Below, in pieces: positions 52,713-62,149 of a stretch of 64,000 nt of DNA. This DNA is from Ignavibacteriota bacterium (lineage in GTDB: Bacteria; Bacteroidota; Ignavibacteria; Ignavibacteriales; Melioribacteraceae): contig JADJGF010000001.1 of the NCBI GenBank assembly GCA_016708125.1, positions 124,001 through 188,000 of the forward strand, read 5' to 3'. The notes below the pieces were generated by a model that was not told the DNA's origin, did not search any database, and saw only the letters and a program-made list of their open reading frames with translations. Each line of letters opens with the position of its first letter. Position 1 is the first letter of the stretch. A program made the translations under genes and the position numbers.

Positions 52713-53192
52713 TTATTTGACTAATCTAATAAGTCTTTTTTGACCAGTTCCAAAACCTCCAGAGACTTCAAGAGTATATACATCATTTGAAGTTGGGATT
52801 TCAAATGGCATAATTATTTTCTTGGGAATTTTTGGTTGAAATTCCTTTAACATAAATATTTTATCTTGGTCTTTTAAAATCATCACAATCATTGCATCTT
52901 GAGAAGTATCAAATTCATAATTGTCTGAATCATATACTTTGAACATCGAATTAGTAAGTGTACTTGGCTCACGGTCAAGATTTGTTATAGTTAAATGAAC
53001 AATTAAAAGTGTTCCATTCGATTTAAAAGAATTTAAACCATTAGATACTTCTTTCTTATACTCGATATTATCCACACGATACTTAAAGTAACCTAATTGA
53101 AATTCATCACCCAACTTATATTGTGCATTAACTTGATTAGTAAATATGATAAATATAAAGCTTACTACTATGCTTGTTAAAATGTTTTTCAT
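52713..53192 (-). CDS. Exported DUF4352-like protein
   Basis: 159 residues with a signal peptide (cut near VNAQ). FKYRVDNIEYKKEVSNGLNS...TLLIVHLTITNLDREPSTL and MFKVYDSDNYEFD are typical of the DUF4352 Ig-like fold. It precedes the PD-(D/E)XK-like gene within one cassette. An exported Ig-like protein beside a cytoplasmic nuclease-like protein is hard to explain as a pair. Confidence 0.7.
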   Translation of the reverse strand: MKNILTSIVVSFIFIIFTNQVNAQYKLGDEFQLGYFKYRVDNIEYKKEVSNGLNSFKSNGTLLIVHLTITNLDREPSTLTNSMFKVYDSDNYEFDTSQDAMIVMILKDQDKIFMLKEFQPKIPKKIIMPFEIPTSNDVYTLEVSGGFGTGQKRLIRLVK

Positions 53193-53213
53193 AGTTTTTC
53201 CCTTTTCTTAAAA

Positions 53214-53448
53214 TATAACGGCATGGCAAATAACCCGACGCCCAAATCCGTCAGCTGACGGAACAATTTTATTTAATAACGAATGATTTATTTTAATGAG
53301 CAGTTTTTATTTTTCATTTACAAAAAACTGCGACTTACTTTTCTAAATTGTACTTCACTTTTACAAAAAACTTAAATTTACTCCCCAATTTTTGATTTAC
53401 AAATTCCCGCCAAATTAGCGAAGCGGTCGGGTTGATTTGTTTGTTATA
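53214..53448 (-). other. attC 46
   Basis: Closes the acetyltransferase cassette. Palindrome at 53248-53261. Starts TAACGGCATGG. Confidence 0.87.
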
Positions 53449-53460
53449 CCGTTTTTAAAA

Positions 53461-53985
53461 TTATTTTGCAAATTCAAGTTTCATCATTATATCTAATTGT
53501 TCATCGCTGCCTAATTTAAATGTATGTTCACCAAATTCAACAAATCCATTCTTTTTATAAAATTTTATTGCTCTTAAATTCTTTTCCCAAACTCCTAACC
53601 ATATATATTTTGCTTTTCTTTTATTAGCAATTTCTATTGCTTTTTCATACAATTTCTGTCCAACATTTTTTCCGTGAAATTCTTTTAGAACATAAATTCG
53701 TTCTATTTCAATTGATTCATCTTCGTGTATTTCTGTTTGCGATTTCCCAAAATTTATCTTTAAATAACCAACCTTATTATTTCCAGATTCTGCAAAATAA
53801 AATTCTGAATCTTTGTTTTCAATCTCGGCAGTGAGTTTTATTAAGGAAAAATCTTGTTCCAAATATTTTAGCATATTTTCTTCAGTATTACTTTCTGCAA
53901 AAGTTTCAAAAAAAGTTTGTTTACCAATTTTTTGCAATTGATAAATATTATTTAATGTCACTCTTTTTATTTCAATATTTTGCAT
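53461..53985 (-). CDS. GNAT-family N-acetyltransferase
   Basis: 174 residues with the GNAT acetyl-CoA motif: IERIYVLKEFHGKNVGQKLYEKAIEIA (Q/R-x-x-G-x-G/A type) and the end NLRAIKFYKKNGFVEFGEHTF. FFETFAESNTEENMLKYL near the N-terminus resembles PaiA-type polyamine acetyltransferases. Substrate unproven. Confidence 0.85.
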   Translation of the reverse strand: MQNIEIKRVTLNNIYQLQKIGKQTFFETFAESNTEENMLKYLEQDFSLIKLTAEIENKDSEFYFAESGNNKVGYLKINFGKSQTEIHEDESIEIERIYVLKEFHGKNVGQKLYEKAIEIANKRKAKYIWLGVWEKNLRAIKFYKKNGFVEFGEHTFKLGSDEQLDIMMKLEFAK

Positions 53986-54037
53986 TCTTTTTATTTAAGT
54001 AATATTCTGAAATGAAAATTTAATTTGTTTTTTACGG

Positions 54038-54201
54038 TATAACGGCGTTGTGTTTAAGCGGATGCCCAACGGTTTACGCCGCCACATGCCACGATTTATT
54101 GTTAATGTTACTTAGTTACTTCCCACCTCAGAATAACAAGACCAAACCGAACTGCAAGTATTGGGATTTACTGAAGCATTCCGCTTGAGACACTTGTTAT
54201 A
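54038..54201 (-). other. attC 47 (variant, ~164 bp)
   Basis: Closes the first transposase cassette. GTGTTTAAGCGGATGCCC pairs with GCATTCCGCTTGAGACAC with an extra base. Shorter than the standard type. Confidence 0.82.
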
Positions 54202-54240
54202 TGAAGGTGCTGTTTATTAATACAGCCTTCAACATGATCT

Positions 54241-55404
54241 TCAACTTGTGTTAATGCAATAAAAGTTGAATAAAAGTTTTTCTTCACATTTCGGACATAG
54301 AACATCAATGTATTTTCTTACTCTGTTATACCAGATTTCTGTCTGCTGATTGAGAGTTTCAATTATATCTTTGAAAAAATCTTTAATGATTGAGATAGAT
54401 TCCTTCTTTTTATTTGAAGCAAATATCCCACCATATCTTAGCTTTCTAAAACCTTCTGGCAAAATGTGTAAGAGATACCTTCTGATAAACTCTTTCTCGG
54501 TTAATGTCATCAACTTCTTTTGTGCAACTCCTTTCTCGTTTCTGTCTTTGTAATCTTTGTACTCAAAAGTAACTCTACCATCCGAGTATTTTTTTATCCG
54601 GTGATTGCTTATTGCAACTTTGTAAGTATAGCGTGATAAATACTCAAGAACTTTTGGTGAACCGTTCAACGGAGCCTGATTATATACAACCCATTCTTTC
54701 TGACTTATTTCATACAAAAAATTATTGAAAGCATTTTTTGTTGATAGTTTACTAATGTTACCAGCAAAGAGCAAGTTGCCATTATTGTATTCGAATTTAA
54801 GTTTTTCTATAAATACTCCCATCATAACCTTCGACATAGCGTTAACCGGGAATAGAAAATTCTTACTGTAAGGAAGTCTGCAATATCTGCCGTTTTTAAT
54901 GCCTCCGCTCAATACTATAAAATGTAAATGAGGATGATAACTTAACGTTTGGCCCCACGTATGAAGCAGACCGATAAAACCTATCTCTCCTCCGAAATAC
55001 TTTTCATCTTTGCTGAACTTTTTGAGAACATCAAATGCCGACTTGAAGAACAAATCATATATTACTTCTTTGTTGCAGACGATAAGATTGCGAAGCTCGC
55101 TTGGCAATGTAAATACAACATGATGATAACAAAGCGGTAGAAACTGTGTGATGATCTTTGATAGCCACTTCAACATCTTGTTATTATTACATCTGTTGCA
55201 ATGACGATCTCCGCAAGGTGTTCCTCTTTCAACCGTATAATCACAATTACTATTTGAACATGAAATCCTTTGTCTGGAAGAATAAGGCGAGCAGCAATTA
55301 ATTATTTTGCCAACAACCTTTGTTTGCTTCCACGATAACTTGCGATCCACAAGATAAGAAGGAAGCCCTTGTTCTAATATGTCAGCTACTCTTATTCTGT
55401 CCAC
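54241..55404 (-). CDS. IS91-like HUH (Y2) transposase
   Basis: 387 residues. An N-terminal Cys cluster (CSNSNCDY...CGDRHCNRC) binds zinc, HPHLHF is the HUH metal site, and YLSRYTYK holds the two catalytic tyrosines. The ending GFRKLRYGGIF...CPKCEEKL adds a second Cys pair. IS91 enzymes nick single-stranded DNA for rolling-circle transposition. It is overlapped at its start by a small ORF, as IS91 itself has. It is related to, but distinct from, the pair at 60948 and 62399. Confidence 0.9.
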   Translation of the reverse strand: MDRIRVADILEQGLPSYLVDRKLSWKQTKVVGKIINCCSPYSSRQRISCSNSNCDYTVERGTPCGDRHCNRCNNNKMLKWLSKIITQFLPLCYHHVVFTLPSELRNLIVCNKEVIYDLFFKSAFDVLKKFSKDEKYFGGEIGFIGLLHTWGQTLSYHPHLHFIVLSGGIKNGRYCRLPYSKNFLFPVNAMSKVMMGVFIEKLKFEYNNGNLLFAGNISKLSTKNAFNNFLYEISQKEWVVYNQAPLNGSPKVLEYLSRYTYKVAISNHRIKKYSDGRVTFEYKDYKDRNEKGVAQKKLMTLTEKEFIRRYLLHILPEGFRKLRYGGIFASNKKKESISIIKDFFKDIIETLNQQTEIWYNRVRKYIDVLCPKCEEKLLFNFYCINTS

Positions 55405-55708
55405 TTATTTCCTTTTGAAGAAATGATATTAACTTTGGTAAATTATCTATTGTCATCCCCCATATCCATTGCGTATTTATCCCGAATTCCTCACTCAATA
55501 TTGCTTCTTCCAAATCTTCAAAATCTGAAAATACAATCTCTTCAAACTTTTTTTTATAAGTAACACCAACTTGATTGCTGTATTCAACTAGTGTTTTATA
55601 ATATTCGATTAACTCTAACTGTAATTTTATGTTTTTATAATAACGTCTGTACTTTAGTCCTTCCAGCTTTTTATAAGCGTTTTTGGATATCTTCAGTAAT
55701 TCGATCAA
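55382..55708 (-). CDS. Small protein upstream of the IS91-like transposase
   Basis: Read from TTG 55708 it is 108 residues, helical (LKISKNAYKKLEGLKYRRYYKNIKLQLELIEYYKTL), ending IDNLPKLISFLQKEISGQNKSS, and it overlaps the transposase start by 23 bp. The frame stays open upstream (YEVPKYGTVKAEKIKIDAKNK) right up to the R' core of attC 48 without a start codon. The true N-terminus may have been lost when the cassette formed. Confidence 0.55.
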   Translation of the reverse strand: MIELLKISKNAYKKLEGLKYRRYYKNIKLQLELIEYYKTLVEYSNQVGVTYKKKFEEIVFSDFEDLEEAILSEEFGINTQWIWGMTIDNLPKLISFLQKEISGQNKSS

Positions 55709-55769
55709 TTTATTTTTTGCGTCAATCTTTATCTTCTCGGCTTTTACTGTCCCGTATTTTGGGACTTCA

Positions 55770-55993
55770 TATAACGGCGTAGCAAATAACCCGTCCGCCT
55801 AAAACAACAATTTTATTAAATAATGAATGATTTATTTTAAAGAGCAGTTTTTAATTTGGTTTTAAGAAAAACTGCGACTCACTTTTCTAAATTACACTTC
55901 ACTTTAGCAAAAAACTTTAGTTAAACTTCCAAATCAACTTTTTACAAAATTCCGCCAAGTGAAAACGGCGGTCGGGTTGATTTGTTTGTTAGC
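55770..55993 (-). other. attC 48
   Basis: Closes the LamG cassette. Right arm CCAAGTGAAAACGGCGG. Confidence 0.87.
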
Positions 55994-56018
55994 TTTACGC
56001 CTTAATTAAAACTATTTA

Positions 56019-56795
56019 CTATTCCCAATTATAAAGTTGTAATACTTCTTCTTCATTAAGAGCTCTATCATATATCAATAAATCATCTATTTCTCCTTCA
56101 AAATATTTATATCGAGATGAAAATAAACTTTTTCCAATATACAATGATTGATTATTGTTGAATTTTATATAATCATCTGGAGTGTAAATGATTTCCTCAA
56201 CAGGATATCCATCTGAGTATTTTGTTATTGTACCATCAGAAAATGTTATTGCAAGGAAAATATATTCTTCTCTTGGAATTTGATTAGTACGCCAAATACC
56301 TCCTGATTGAAAATATTGATCCTTTATTTCAAACCAAAAACTATTAAAACCATGAATACTGATCACATAACCTTTTCCTGTAGTATCTGTATTAGAAATG
56401 ATTGATGATTCATCATATTCTTTGATCTCTAAGATTTTTCTTAACCAAAAACACAGTGTACCACTATTTTTGCTAGTATATTTAAATCCTGGAATCTCAA
56501 CAAAATCATCATTTCCATCAAATTTTAGTGATCCATCTGGTTGCCCGAACCTACCTATAGAAGAAGAAACTCCCTTTACAATTCCATGCATTTTATTTTC
56601 ACTGTAATCTAAAGCGTCCGCATTAAAAGGATAATATGCAATAAGTCCACTTTTTACAACATTGCCATATTCCAAATAATTTTTTGGTTCCACAATTGAG
56701 TTGTAAATCTCTTCTTCACAACCACCAGACAGTAATATGGAAATAATAATAAATATAAAAATAGATTTGTGGAATTTGTTAATAACTAAATACAT
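56019..56795 (-). CDS. LamG/concanavalin-like lipoprotein
   Basis: 258 residues, lipobox SGGC. SGLIAYYPFNADALDYSENKMHGIVKGV, SLKFDGNDDFVEIPGF, TLCFWLRK and the end FEGEIDDLLIYDRALNEEEVLQLYNWE are the classic LamG-like jelly-roll signature. Such domains bind sugars or proteins on the cell surface. Confidence 0.85.
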   Translation of the reverse strand: MYLVINKFHKSIFIFIIISILLSGGCEEEIYNSIVEPKNYLEYGNVVKSGLIAYYPFNADALDYSENKMHGIVKGVSSSIGRFGQPDGSLKFDGNDDFVEIPGFKYTSKNSGTLCFWLRKILEIKEYDESSIISNTDTTGKGYVISIHGFNSFWFEIKDQYFQSGGIWRTNQIPREEYIFLAITFSDGTITKYSDGYPVEEIIYTPDDYIKFNNNQSLYIGKSLFSSRYKYFEGEIDDLLIYDRALNEEEVLQLYNWE

Positions 56796-56848
56796 CTTTC
56801 TAAAATTCTCCTCTGAGTATAATTATAACATATAATTTTTACAGTAAA

Positions 56849-57072
56849 GCTAACGGCGTGGCAAATAACCCGTCCGCCCAAAACTACAATTTTATTAAAT
56901 AACGAATGATTTATTTTACAAAGCAGTTTTTATTTTTCCTTTAGCAAAAACTGCGACTCACTTTTCTGAATTACACTACACTTTTACAAAAAACTAAAAT
57001 TTACTTTCAAACTTTTTATTTACAAACCAAACCAGTATTGAGCGAAGCGGTCGGGTTGATTTGTTGGTTATG
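56849..57072 (-). other. attC 49
   Basis: Closes the barrel cassette 57079-57588. Confidence 0.88.
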
Positions 57073-57078
57073 TTGCTT

Positions 57079-57588
57079 CTAGAAACAATATCCTATACTT
57101 ACGCCAATCCATGGAACTAACTTATTTAAGTCTAAAATTGGAATAAAGGATATTCTAAATAATATCCCTTCATTTTCAGGTTGGTATCTATAACCAATTA
57201 TTCCATATGGATTAATTGCAAATTTTTCTTTTTCTACCCCTTCAATTCTTTGACCAACAAACTTTAAAACTAAACCCGCACCAAAATCAATTTTTGATGT
57301 ATTTGTAATATCAAACAGATAATTGTATGATATTGGCAGTAAAAATAATTGGTTAGCTTTATAAAAACTATCATCAAATGTACTTCGTGGAATATAGCCT
57401 AATCCAATTCCCAAAACAGATTTATCGGTAATAAATTTTTCATAATTTATTGAAAACAACCCACCTCTACCTAACAATTCTAAATAAATATTATTTCTTT
57501 GATTATACAAGTTTTCTTGACCGATTATCAGATTTGAAAATATTATTAATGATATTACAGCAATTAGTATTCTTTTCATTTTAACCAT
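57079..57588 (-). CDS. Small outer-membrane barrel-like protein
   Basis: 169 residues (or 166 from the ATG at 57579), signal peptide ending near IIGQ. The Y-x-E-x-x-G-R-G-G-L-F-S-I-N-Y-E start, KIDFGAGLVLKF and the end LVPWIGVSIGYCF fit an eight-stranded barrel. No family name. Confidence 0.65.
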   Translation of the reverse strand: MVKMKRILIAVISLIIFSNLIIGQENLYNQRNNIYLELLGRGGLFSINYEKFITDKSVLGIGLGYIPRSTFDDSFYKANQLFLLPISYNYLFDITNTSKIDFGAGLVLKFVGQRIEGVEKEKFAINPYGIIGYRYQPENEGILFRISFIPILDLNKLVPWIGVSIGYCF

Positions 57589-57667
57589 TTATTATTATGA
57601 ATATGTTATTAATATTTAATCTATATTCTAATAATTTTCAAATCAATTATTTATGACCTTAAAGCAA

Positions 57668-57887
57668 CATAACGGCGTGGCAAATAACCCGTCCGCCAAA
57701 AACTACAATTTTATTAAATAACGAATGGTTTATTTTAAAAGCAGTTTTTAATTTTGTTCTACAAAAAACTGCGACTCACTTTACTTAATTCCACTACACT
57801 TTTATAAAAAACTAAATTAAACTTTCAGACTTTAATTTTGCACAAACCCCAAACGAGCGAAGCGGTCGGGTTGATTTGTTGGTTAGC
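57668..57887 (-). other. attC 50
   Basis: Closes the frameshifted cassette 57903-58408. Nearly identical to attC 7. Confidence 0.88.
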
Positions 57888-57902
57888 TGTATATTTAAAA
57901 TA

Positions 57903-58408
57903 TTATTTATAAAACTCTTTAAAGAAAGTTTTTTCCATGAAATCTACAAATTCTGGAAATGTAAGATAATCTTCGCGTATGCCCCATTTATCCCAAAATT
58001 CCCATAAACCCTTATTATCTGTAGTTACTTCACTAAGTTCTATACCTCCAACTTCATTTTGAATATTTTCTTCCAATTTAAAACTTCTGAAATATGTACC
58101 AATTATTATAGCTGAAAATGCCCTTCTTTTTAGAAAATCTATTAATGTATTCTTTTCTGAGAATTGTTTTTAATATATGAAAAAGTTTCTGGTTCAATCC
58201 ATAATTCACTCATTTCAGGATGTTGCAACATATACTCATCAATTTTTAACCAAATCATTGCGAAGTCATTTTTTGTTTTAATATTTCTTTCTTCTCTCAT
58301 TAGCGTTATTTGTTTATTTACTTGTTTGATGCTTTTGTTTAAAAAATAAACAGTAATCACTATTAATACTAAATTTAAAGAAGTCATTATTATACTTATT
58401 AAGTCCAT
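57903..58408 (-). pseudogene. Membrane-anchored protein with frameshift in an A-run
   Basis: An 88-residue frame (one N-terminal membrane helix, then KQITLMREERNIKTKNDFAMIWLKIDEYML...) stops at RIH. In another frame the protein continues KNTLIDFLKRRAFSAIIIGTYFRSF...LWEFWDKWGIREDYLTFPEFVDFMEKTFFKEFYK to 57903. One extra A in the AGAAAAG run joins both into ~167 residues. Whether this is decay, slippage or a read error is open. Confidence 0.65.
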
Positions 58409-58461
58409 ACTAACACCTTATATTATATTATTTTATATATTTATTTATAATGTTGTATACA

Positions 58462-58685
58462 GCTAACGGCGTGGCAAATAACCCGTCCGCCCTACACAAC
58501 AATTTTATTAAATAACGATTGGTTAATTTTACAAAGCAGTTTTTAATTTTGTTCTAAAAAAAACTGCGACTCACTTTACTAAATTGCACTTCACTTTAAC
58601 AAAAAACTAAAATTTACTTTCAAACTTTTTATTTACAAACCAAACCGGAATTGAGCGAAGCGGTCGGGTTGATTTGCGTGTTAGG
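58462..58685 (-). other. attC 51
   Basis: Closes the lipoprotein cassette 58691-59167. Confidence 0.88.
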
Positions 58686-58690
58686 CAGCT

Positions 58691-59167
58691 TTATAGAAAT
58701 TGATTTCTAAATTTTAATTTTATTTTTTTGCTTATTTCACTTTCCACCTTTATACTGTCAATTTTTACATATTCAATAATTGGTTCTGAAATTGCATCGA
58801 TTAGGAAATTGCTTTTATATAAATTAATATTTGTATAAACGTCATTTGAATACCAAACATAAATTGTGTCAGATATAAATATTACTTCCTTATTTATTTT
58901 TGGTTCTTCCGAAATACTTCCATAAGAAACATATAGTTTTAAAGATATTAGTTCATTGTTGTCATTATTCTGTATAAATATATAAGGAATTGAATCGGTT
59001 GGATTTTGATAATATTGCAAAACTATATTTAAAGTATCTGATTTTTCAACAATCAGAATTTCATCAGTTAGATTTCCTTTATATAAATGACCACTACCAG
59101 TATTTTTCATTTCGTCACAAGATATTGTAAAAACTAACAAAACAATTATTATAATTTTCTTTCTCAT
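58691..59167 (-). CDS. Hypothetical lipoprotein
   Basis: 158 residues with lipobox TISC. The body is strand-rich (HLYKGNLTDEILIVEKSDTLNIVLQYYQ..., EVIFISDTIYVWYSND...), like small beta-sandwich lipoproteins. No family is recognised. Confidence 0.62.
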   Translation of the reverse strand: MRKKIIIIVLLVFTISCDEMKNTGSGHLYKGNLTDEILIVEKSDTLNIVLQYYQNPTDSIPYIFIQNNDNNELISLKLYVSYGSISEEPKINKEVIFISDTIYVWYSNDVYTNINLYKSNFLIDAISEPIIEYVKIDSIKVESEISKKIKLKFRNQFL

Positions 59168-59178
59168 AAATTTAGCTG

Positions 59179-59401
59179 CCTAACGGCGTGGCAAATAACC
59201 CGTCCGCCCATAACAACAATTTTATTTAATAACAAATGATTTATTTTAAAGAGCAGTTTTTAATTTGCATTTACAAAAACTGCGACTTACTTTTCAAAAT
59301 TGCAAAACACTTTTACAAAAAACTAAAATAGACTTTCAAGTTTTCTGTTTACAAACCAAACCAGAATTGAGCGAAGCGGTCGGGTTGATTTGTTGGTTAT
59401 G
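59179..59401 (-). other. attC 52
   Basis: Closes the cassette 59415-59942. Confidence 0.88.
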
Positions 59402-59414
59402 CTAATTCTTTAAT

Positions 59415-59942
59415 TTATATTTTATTCCAAGGATTTTTATTTACGATTTGGTTAATAAACTTCTCAGTTTCTGATTTATTAATTATTTCTAATTTATTGC
59501 TTCTTATTGTTCTAAATTGTTTTAAATATTCTCCAGATACATATTCTTTTACATTAACTTCGTCTGTATTTGATGTATTTATTATTCTATTATCTTCTGA
59601 TGTATAAAATATTTGTGCTTTTTTGCCAATTTCAATTGATTCTTTTATCATTGTTTCAAGTTCAACAATTGATATTACAATATTATTATTATCAATTTCT
59701 TTTATTGTAAACATAATTTCAATTTGAAAATCATCTTCTGAAAATAAATTATTTTGTTCAAGTGAACTTTTAAATTTTTTAATAAAATTATTTTCTATTT
59801 CTGAATAATTCTGAGTTACAGGAAATACAAAAAAATTAATTTTATTTGTTTCTTTATTTGAATTTTGCTGACTAAAAAGACAATTGTTCGATAAAATTAA
59901 AAAACTGAAAATTGCAACGAAAAGATTTTTTTGATTGGACAT
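59415..59942 (-). CDS. Exported hypothetical protein
   Basis: ATG 59942 follows GAGGTGTGTG and gives 175 residues with a signal peptide (cut near LFSQ). The mature protein is acidic and Asn-rich (NFFVFPVTQNYSEIENNFIKKFKSSLEQNNL...). The pattern of a short beta strand then helix recalls the N-terminal domain of some secreted regulators, but no family can be named. Confidence 0.6.
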   Translation of the reverse strand: MSNQKNLFVAIFSFLILSNNCLFSQQNSNKETNKINFFVFPVTQNYSEIENNFIKKFKSSLEQNNLFSEDDFQIEIMFTIKEIDNNNIVISIVELETMIKESIEIGKKAQIFYTSEDNRIINTSNTDEVNVKEYVSGEYLKQFRTIRSNKLEIINKSETEKFINQIVNKNPWNKI

Positions 59943-60033
59943 CACACACCTCATAAATTGATTAATAAATAATTTGTGAATTAGAGATGGTAAAAGTTTT
60001 TTTTACATAATATCCTTCAATATTTTTTATTAG

Positions 60034-60251
60034 CATAACGGCGGCGCAAATAACCCGCTGCCCTAAACAACAATTTTATTTAATAATGAATGTTTTATTT
60101 AAAGAGCAAAGTTTAACTTTTTTTAGCAAACTTTGCGACTTAATTTTCTGAACATTGTTCACTTTTAACAAAATAGTCAATACAACTTTCAAATTATATT
60201 TTTACACAAAAACCAAACCAGTACGGCAGTCGGGTTGATTTGTTTGTTATG
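60034..60251 (-). other. attC 53
   Basis: Closes the cassette 60279-60605. Right arm AGTACGGCAGTCGGGTT as in attC 5. Inner stem AAAGTTT-type. Confidence 0.87.
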
Positions 60252-60278
60252 CACTTTTTTTAATTTTATTATATTTAG

Positions 60279-60605
60279 TTATTTATTTACTTCTTTTTTT
60301 TTCTTATTAAGAAGTTCTGTTTTAAAATCTTCTCGTTTTGAATTTGGCAATATTTCAAATTTACTGTTTGATGAATCTGACGGTGGTAATGGAATCATTT
60401 CATAGTTTTCTTTTTGTATGTTTTTCTTCTGTGATTCTAATCTTAATTGATTTAATGATTTATATAATTGTTGTTTTTCTTGTTCATTTTTTTGAAGTAA
60501 TGAAAGTTTATTTTGCAACGAATCCAGCTTGTATTGATATTTACTTTGTGAAAATATTGATATTGATAAAACAAAGATTAAAGAAATTAAATAGTTTATT
60601 TTCAT
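60279..60605 (-). CDS. Exported small coiled-coil protein
   Basis: ATG 60605 follows GAGGTTTAAA and gives 108 residues: a signal peptide (cut near IFSQ), a coiled coil (YQYKLDSLQNKLSLLQKNEQEKQQLYKSLNQLRLES) and a Lys-rich tail. Probably periplasmic. No family is recognised. Confidence 0.6.
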   Translation of the reverse strand: MKINYLISLIFVLSISIFSQSKYQYKLDSLQNKLSLLQKNEQEKQQLYKSLNQLRLESQKKNIQKENYEMIPLPPSDSSNSKFEILPNSKREDFKTELLNKKKKEVNK

Positions 60606-60696
60606 TTTAAACCTCATTCTTATTTCTCAATAAATCTTTTACTAATATTTATAATTTATGTTTCACTAATCTTCCAAATCTCAAGTCTTTGAAGTG

Positions 60697-60914
60697 CATA
60701 ACGACGTTGCCAATAAGCTGCTGCCCAAAAGAGCAATGCCAAATAAGCAACACAATGATTTATATTTAGCCGTGCTTAACTTTACATGTAAGCACGGCGG
60801 AACTAAACTTCAATAATACTGCTAATGTTAATAGCAATGCCAAACAAACTTTTAATCTTTATTTCTGTATTCAACCCGAGCAATTACGGCAGTCAGCTTG
60901 ATTGGCGGGTTATA
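60697..60914 (-). other. attC 54 (variant)
   Basis: Closes IS91-like cassette copy a. CCAATAAGCTGCTGCC pairs with GGCAGTCAGCTTGATTGG with an extra base. Inner stem CCGTGCTTA/TAAGCACGG. Confidence 0.86.
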
Positions 60915-62149
60915 TTAAGCTTTTATTTATTAATTAAGCTCTCAACTTCAACCATACCCACTCAACAATACTTTACTTTCACATTCCGGACATACACATT
61001 TAACTTTTTCTTCCAACTCATTTATTATTTCTTCAACTTTTTCTTTTAATTTTCCAAGTTCACTCTTTATTTCTTCTTCTATTTTATTCAGTGAGTCTTT
61101 CTTTTTATTTGGAGCAAAGATTCCTCCATACCTTATCTTTCTAAATCCTTCTGGTAGTATATGTAGTAAAAATCTTCTGATAAATTCCGTGTCTTCTAAT
61201 GGTAGTATTTCTTTCTTAGCTATGCCTCGTTTATCTTGCTTCTTGTAGTTCTTATATTCAAATCTTACTACTCCTTTTTCATAACTCTTTATTCTGCTAT
61301 TGGATATTGCTACTTTGTGTGTATATCTCGATATATATTCTAACGTCCTTTCTCCATTGCTAAATGGTGCCTTCGAATATATTACCCATTTCTTTTGACT
61401 CAATTTATATAGGTAATTGTTAAACTCTTTTGATCTTGATAGTATTTCTATCTTTCCCGGAAATCTTAATTTCCCTTCCTCATACTTTTCTTTTAGTAAC
61501 TCTATAAATTTTCCCATCATAACTTCTGACATCGCCCCTACCGGAAACATAAACTTCTTCGAATATGGTAATTTCTTAAATCTCCCTTCTTTCAGTCCTC
61601 CACTTAATACCATATAATGTATATGTGGATGATATAACATCTGACTTCCCCATGTATGCAATAAACCGATGTAACCTATTCTTCCTCCAAAATGTCTTTT
61701 ATCCTCTGAAAATTTATTTAGTACATAAAAGCTGCTCTTGAATAATATATCATATAATATCTGCTGATTGCATATTGATAGATTATTCAACTCCGATGGC
61801 AACGTGAATACAACATGAAAGTATGGTAATGGCAGATAATTCTTTAGGACATTTATTAACCATTTTATTTTCTTATTCTGGTTACATCTATTACAATGTC
61901 TGTCTCTGCATGGTCTTTTCTTTTCTTCTTCATATCCACATTCTTCATTTGTGCACTTAAATTTAACCGGTGACACGTTATCTGAAAAACAATTGATAAT
62001 CTTTGTGATTACCTTTCTCTGTTTGTTCGATATGCCTTTGTGCTCCAAATATCTCTCTATTCCAGACTTTAATATATCTGATACTTTTATCATTAGAGCT
62101 TAACTTATTCATATTTTCAATGAACTGCCAATGCTTTTTTGGCTTAATA
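60699..62149 (-). repeat. Tandem cassette repeat, unit 1 (1451 bp)
   Basis: Unit 1 of a head-to-tail duplication; the corresponding reading frames are identical in sequence in both units (60948-62093 and 62399-63544). The unit is exactly one cassette, from one attC core to the next. Confidence 0.92.
60948..62093 (-). CDS. IS91-like HUH (Y2) transposase, copy a
   Basis: 381 residues. Zinc-binding cysteines C47, C52, C62, C67 and C70, HUH motif H155-P-H157-I-H159, catalytic tyrosines Y253 and Y257 in EYISRYTHK, and a C-terminal CVCPECESK. The gene nearly fills its cassette, with only ~35 bp before attC 54 and ~55 bp after attC 55, leaving little room for standard IS91 ends. Confidence 0.92.
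   Translation of the reverse strand: MIKVSDILKSGIERYLEHKGISNKQRKVITKIINCFSDNVSPVKFKCTNEECGYEEEKKRPCRDRHCNRCNQNKKIKWLINVLKNYLPLPYFHVVFTLPSELNNLSICNQQILYDILFKSSFYVLNKFSEDKRHFGGRIGYIGLLHTWGSQMLYHPHIHYMVLSGGLKEGRFKKLPYSKKFMFPVGAMSEVMMGKFIELLKEKYEEGKLRFPGKIEILSRSKEFNNYLYKLSQKKWVIYSKAPFSNGERTLEYISRYTHKVAISNSRIKSYEKGVVRFEYKNYKKQDKRGIAKKEILPLEDTEFIRRFLLHILPEGFRKIRYGGIFAPNKKKDSLNKIEEEIKSELGKLKEKVEEIINELEEKVKCVCPECESKVLLSGYG

Noticed and set aside
60825..61049. + strand ORFs inside attC and transposase genes (60825, 62276, 42778, 47292 and others)
   Set aside because: They are shadows across attC DNA or real - strand genes, and show no ribosome site or domain.
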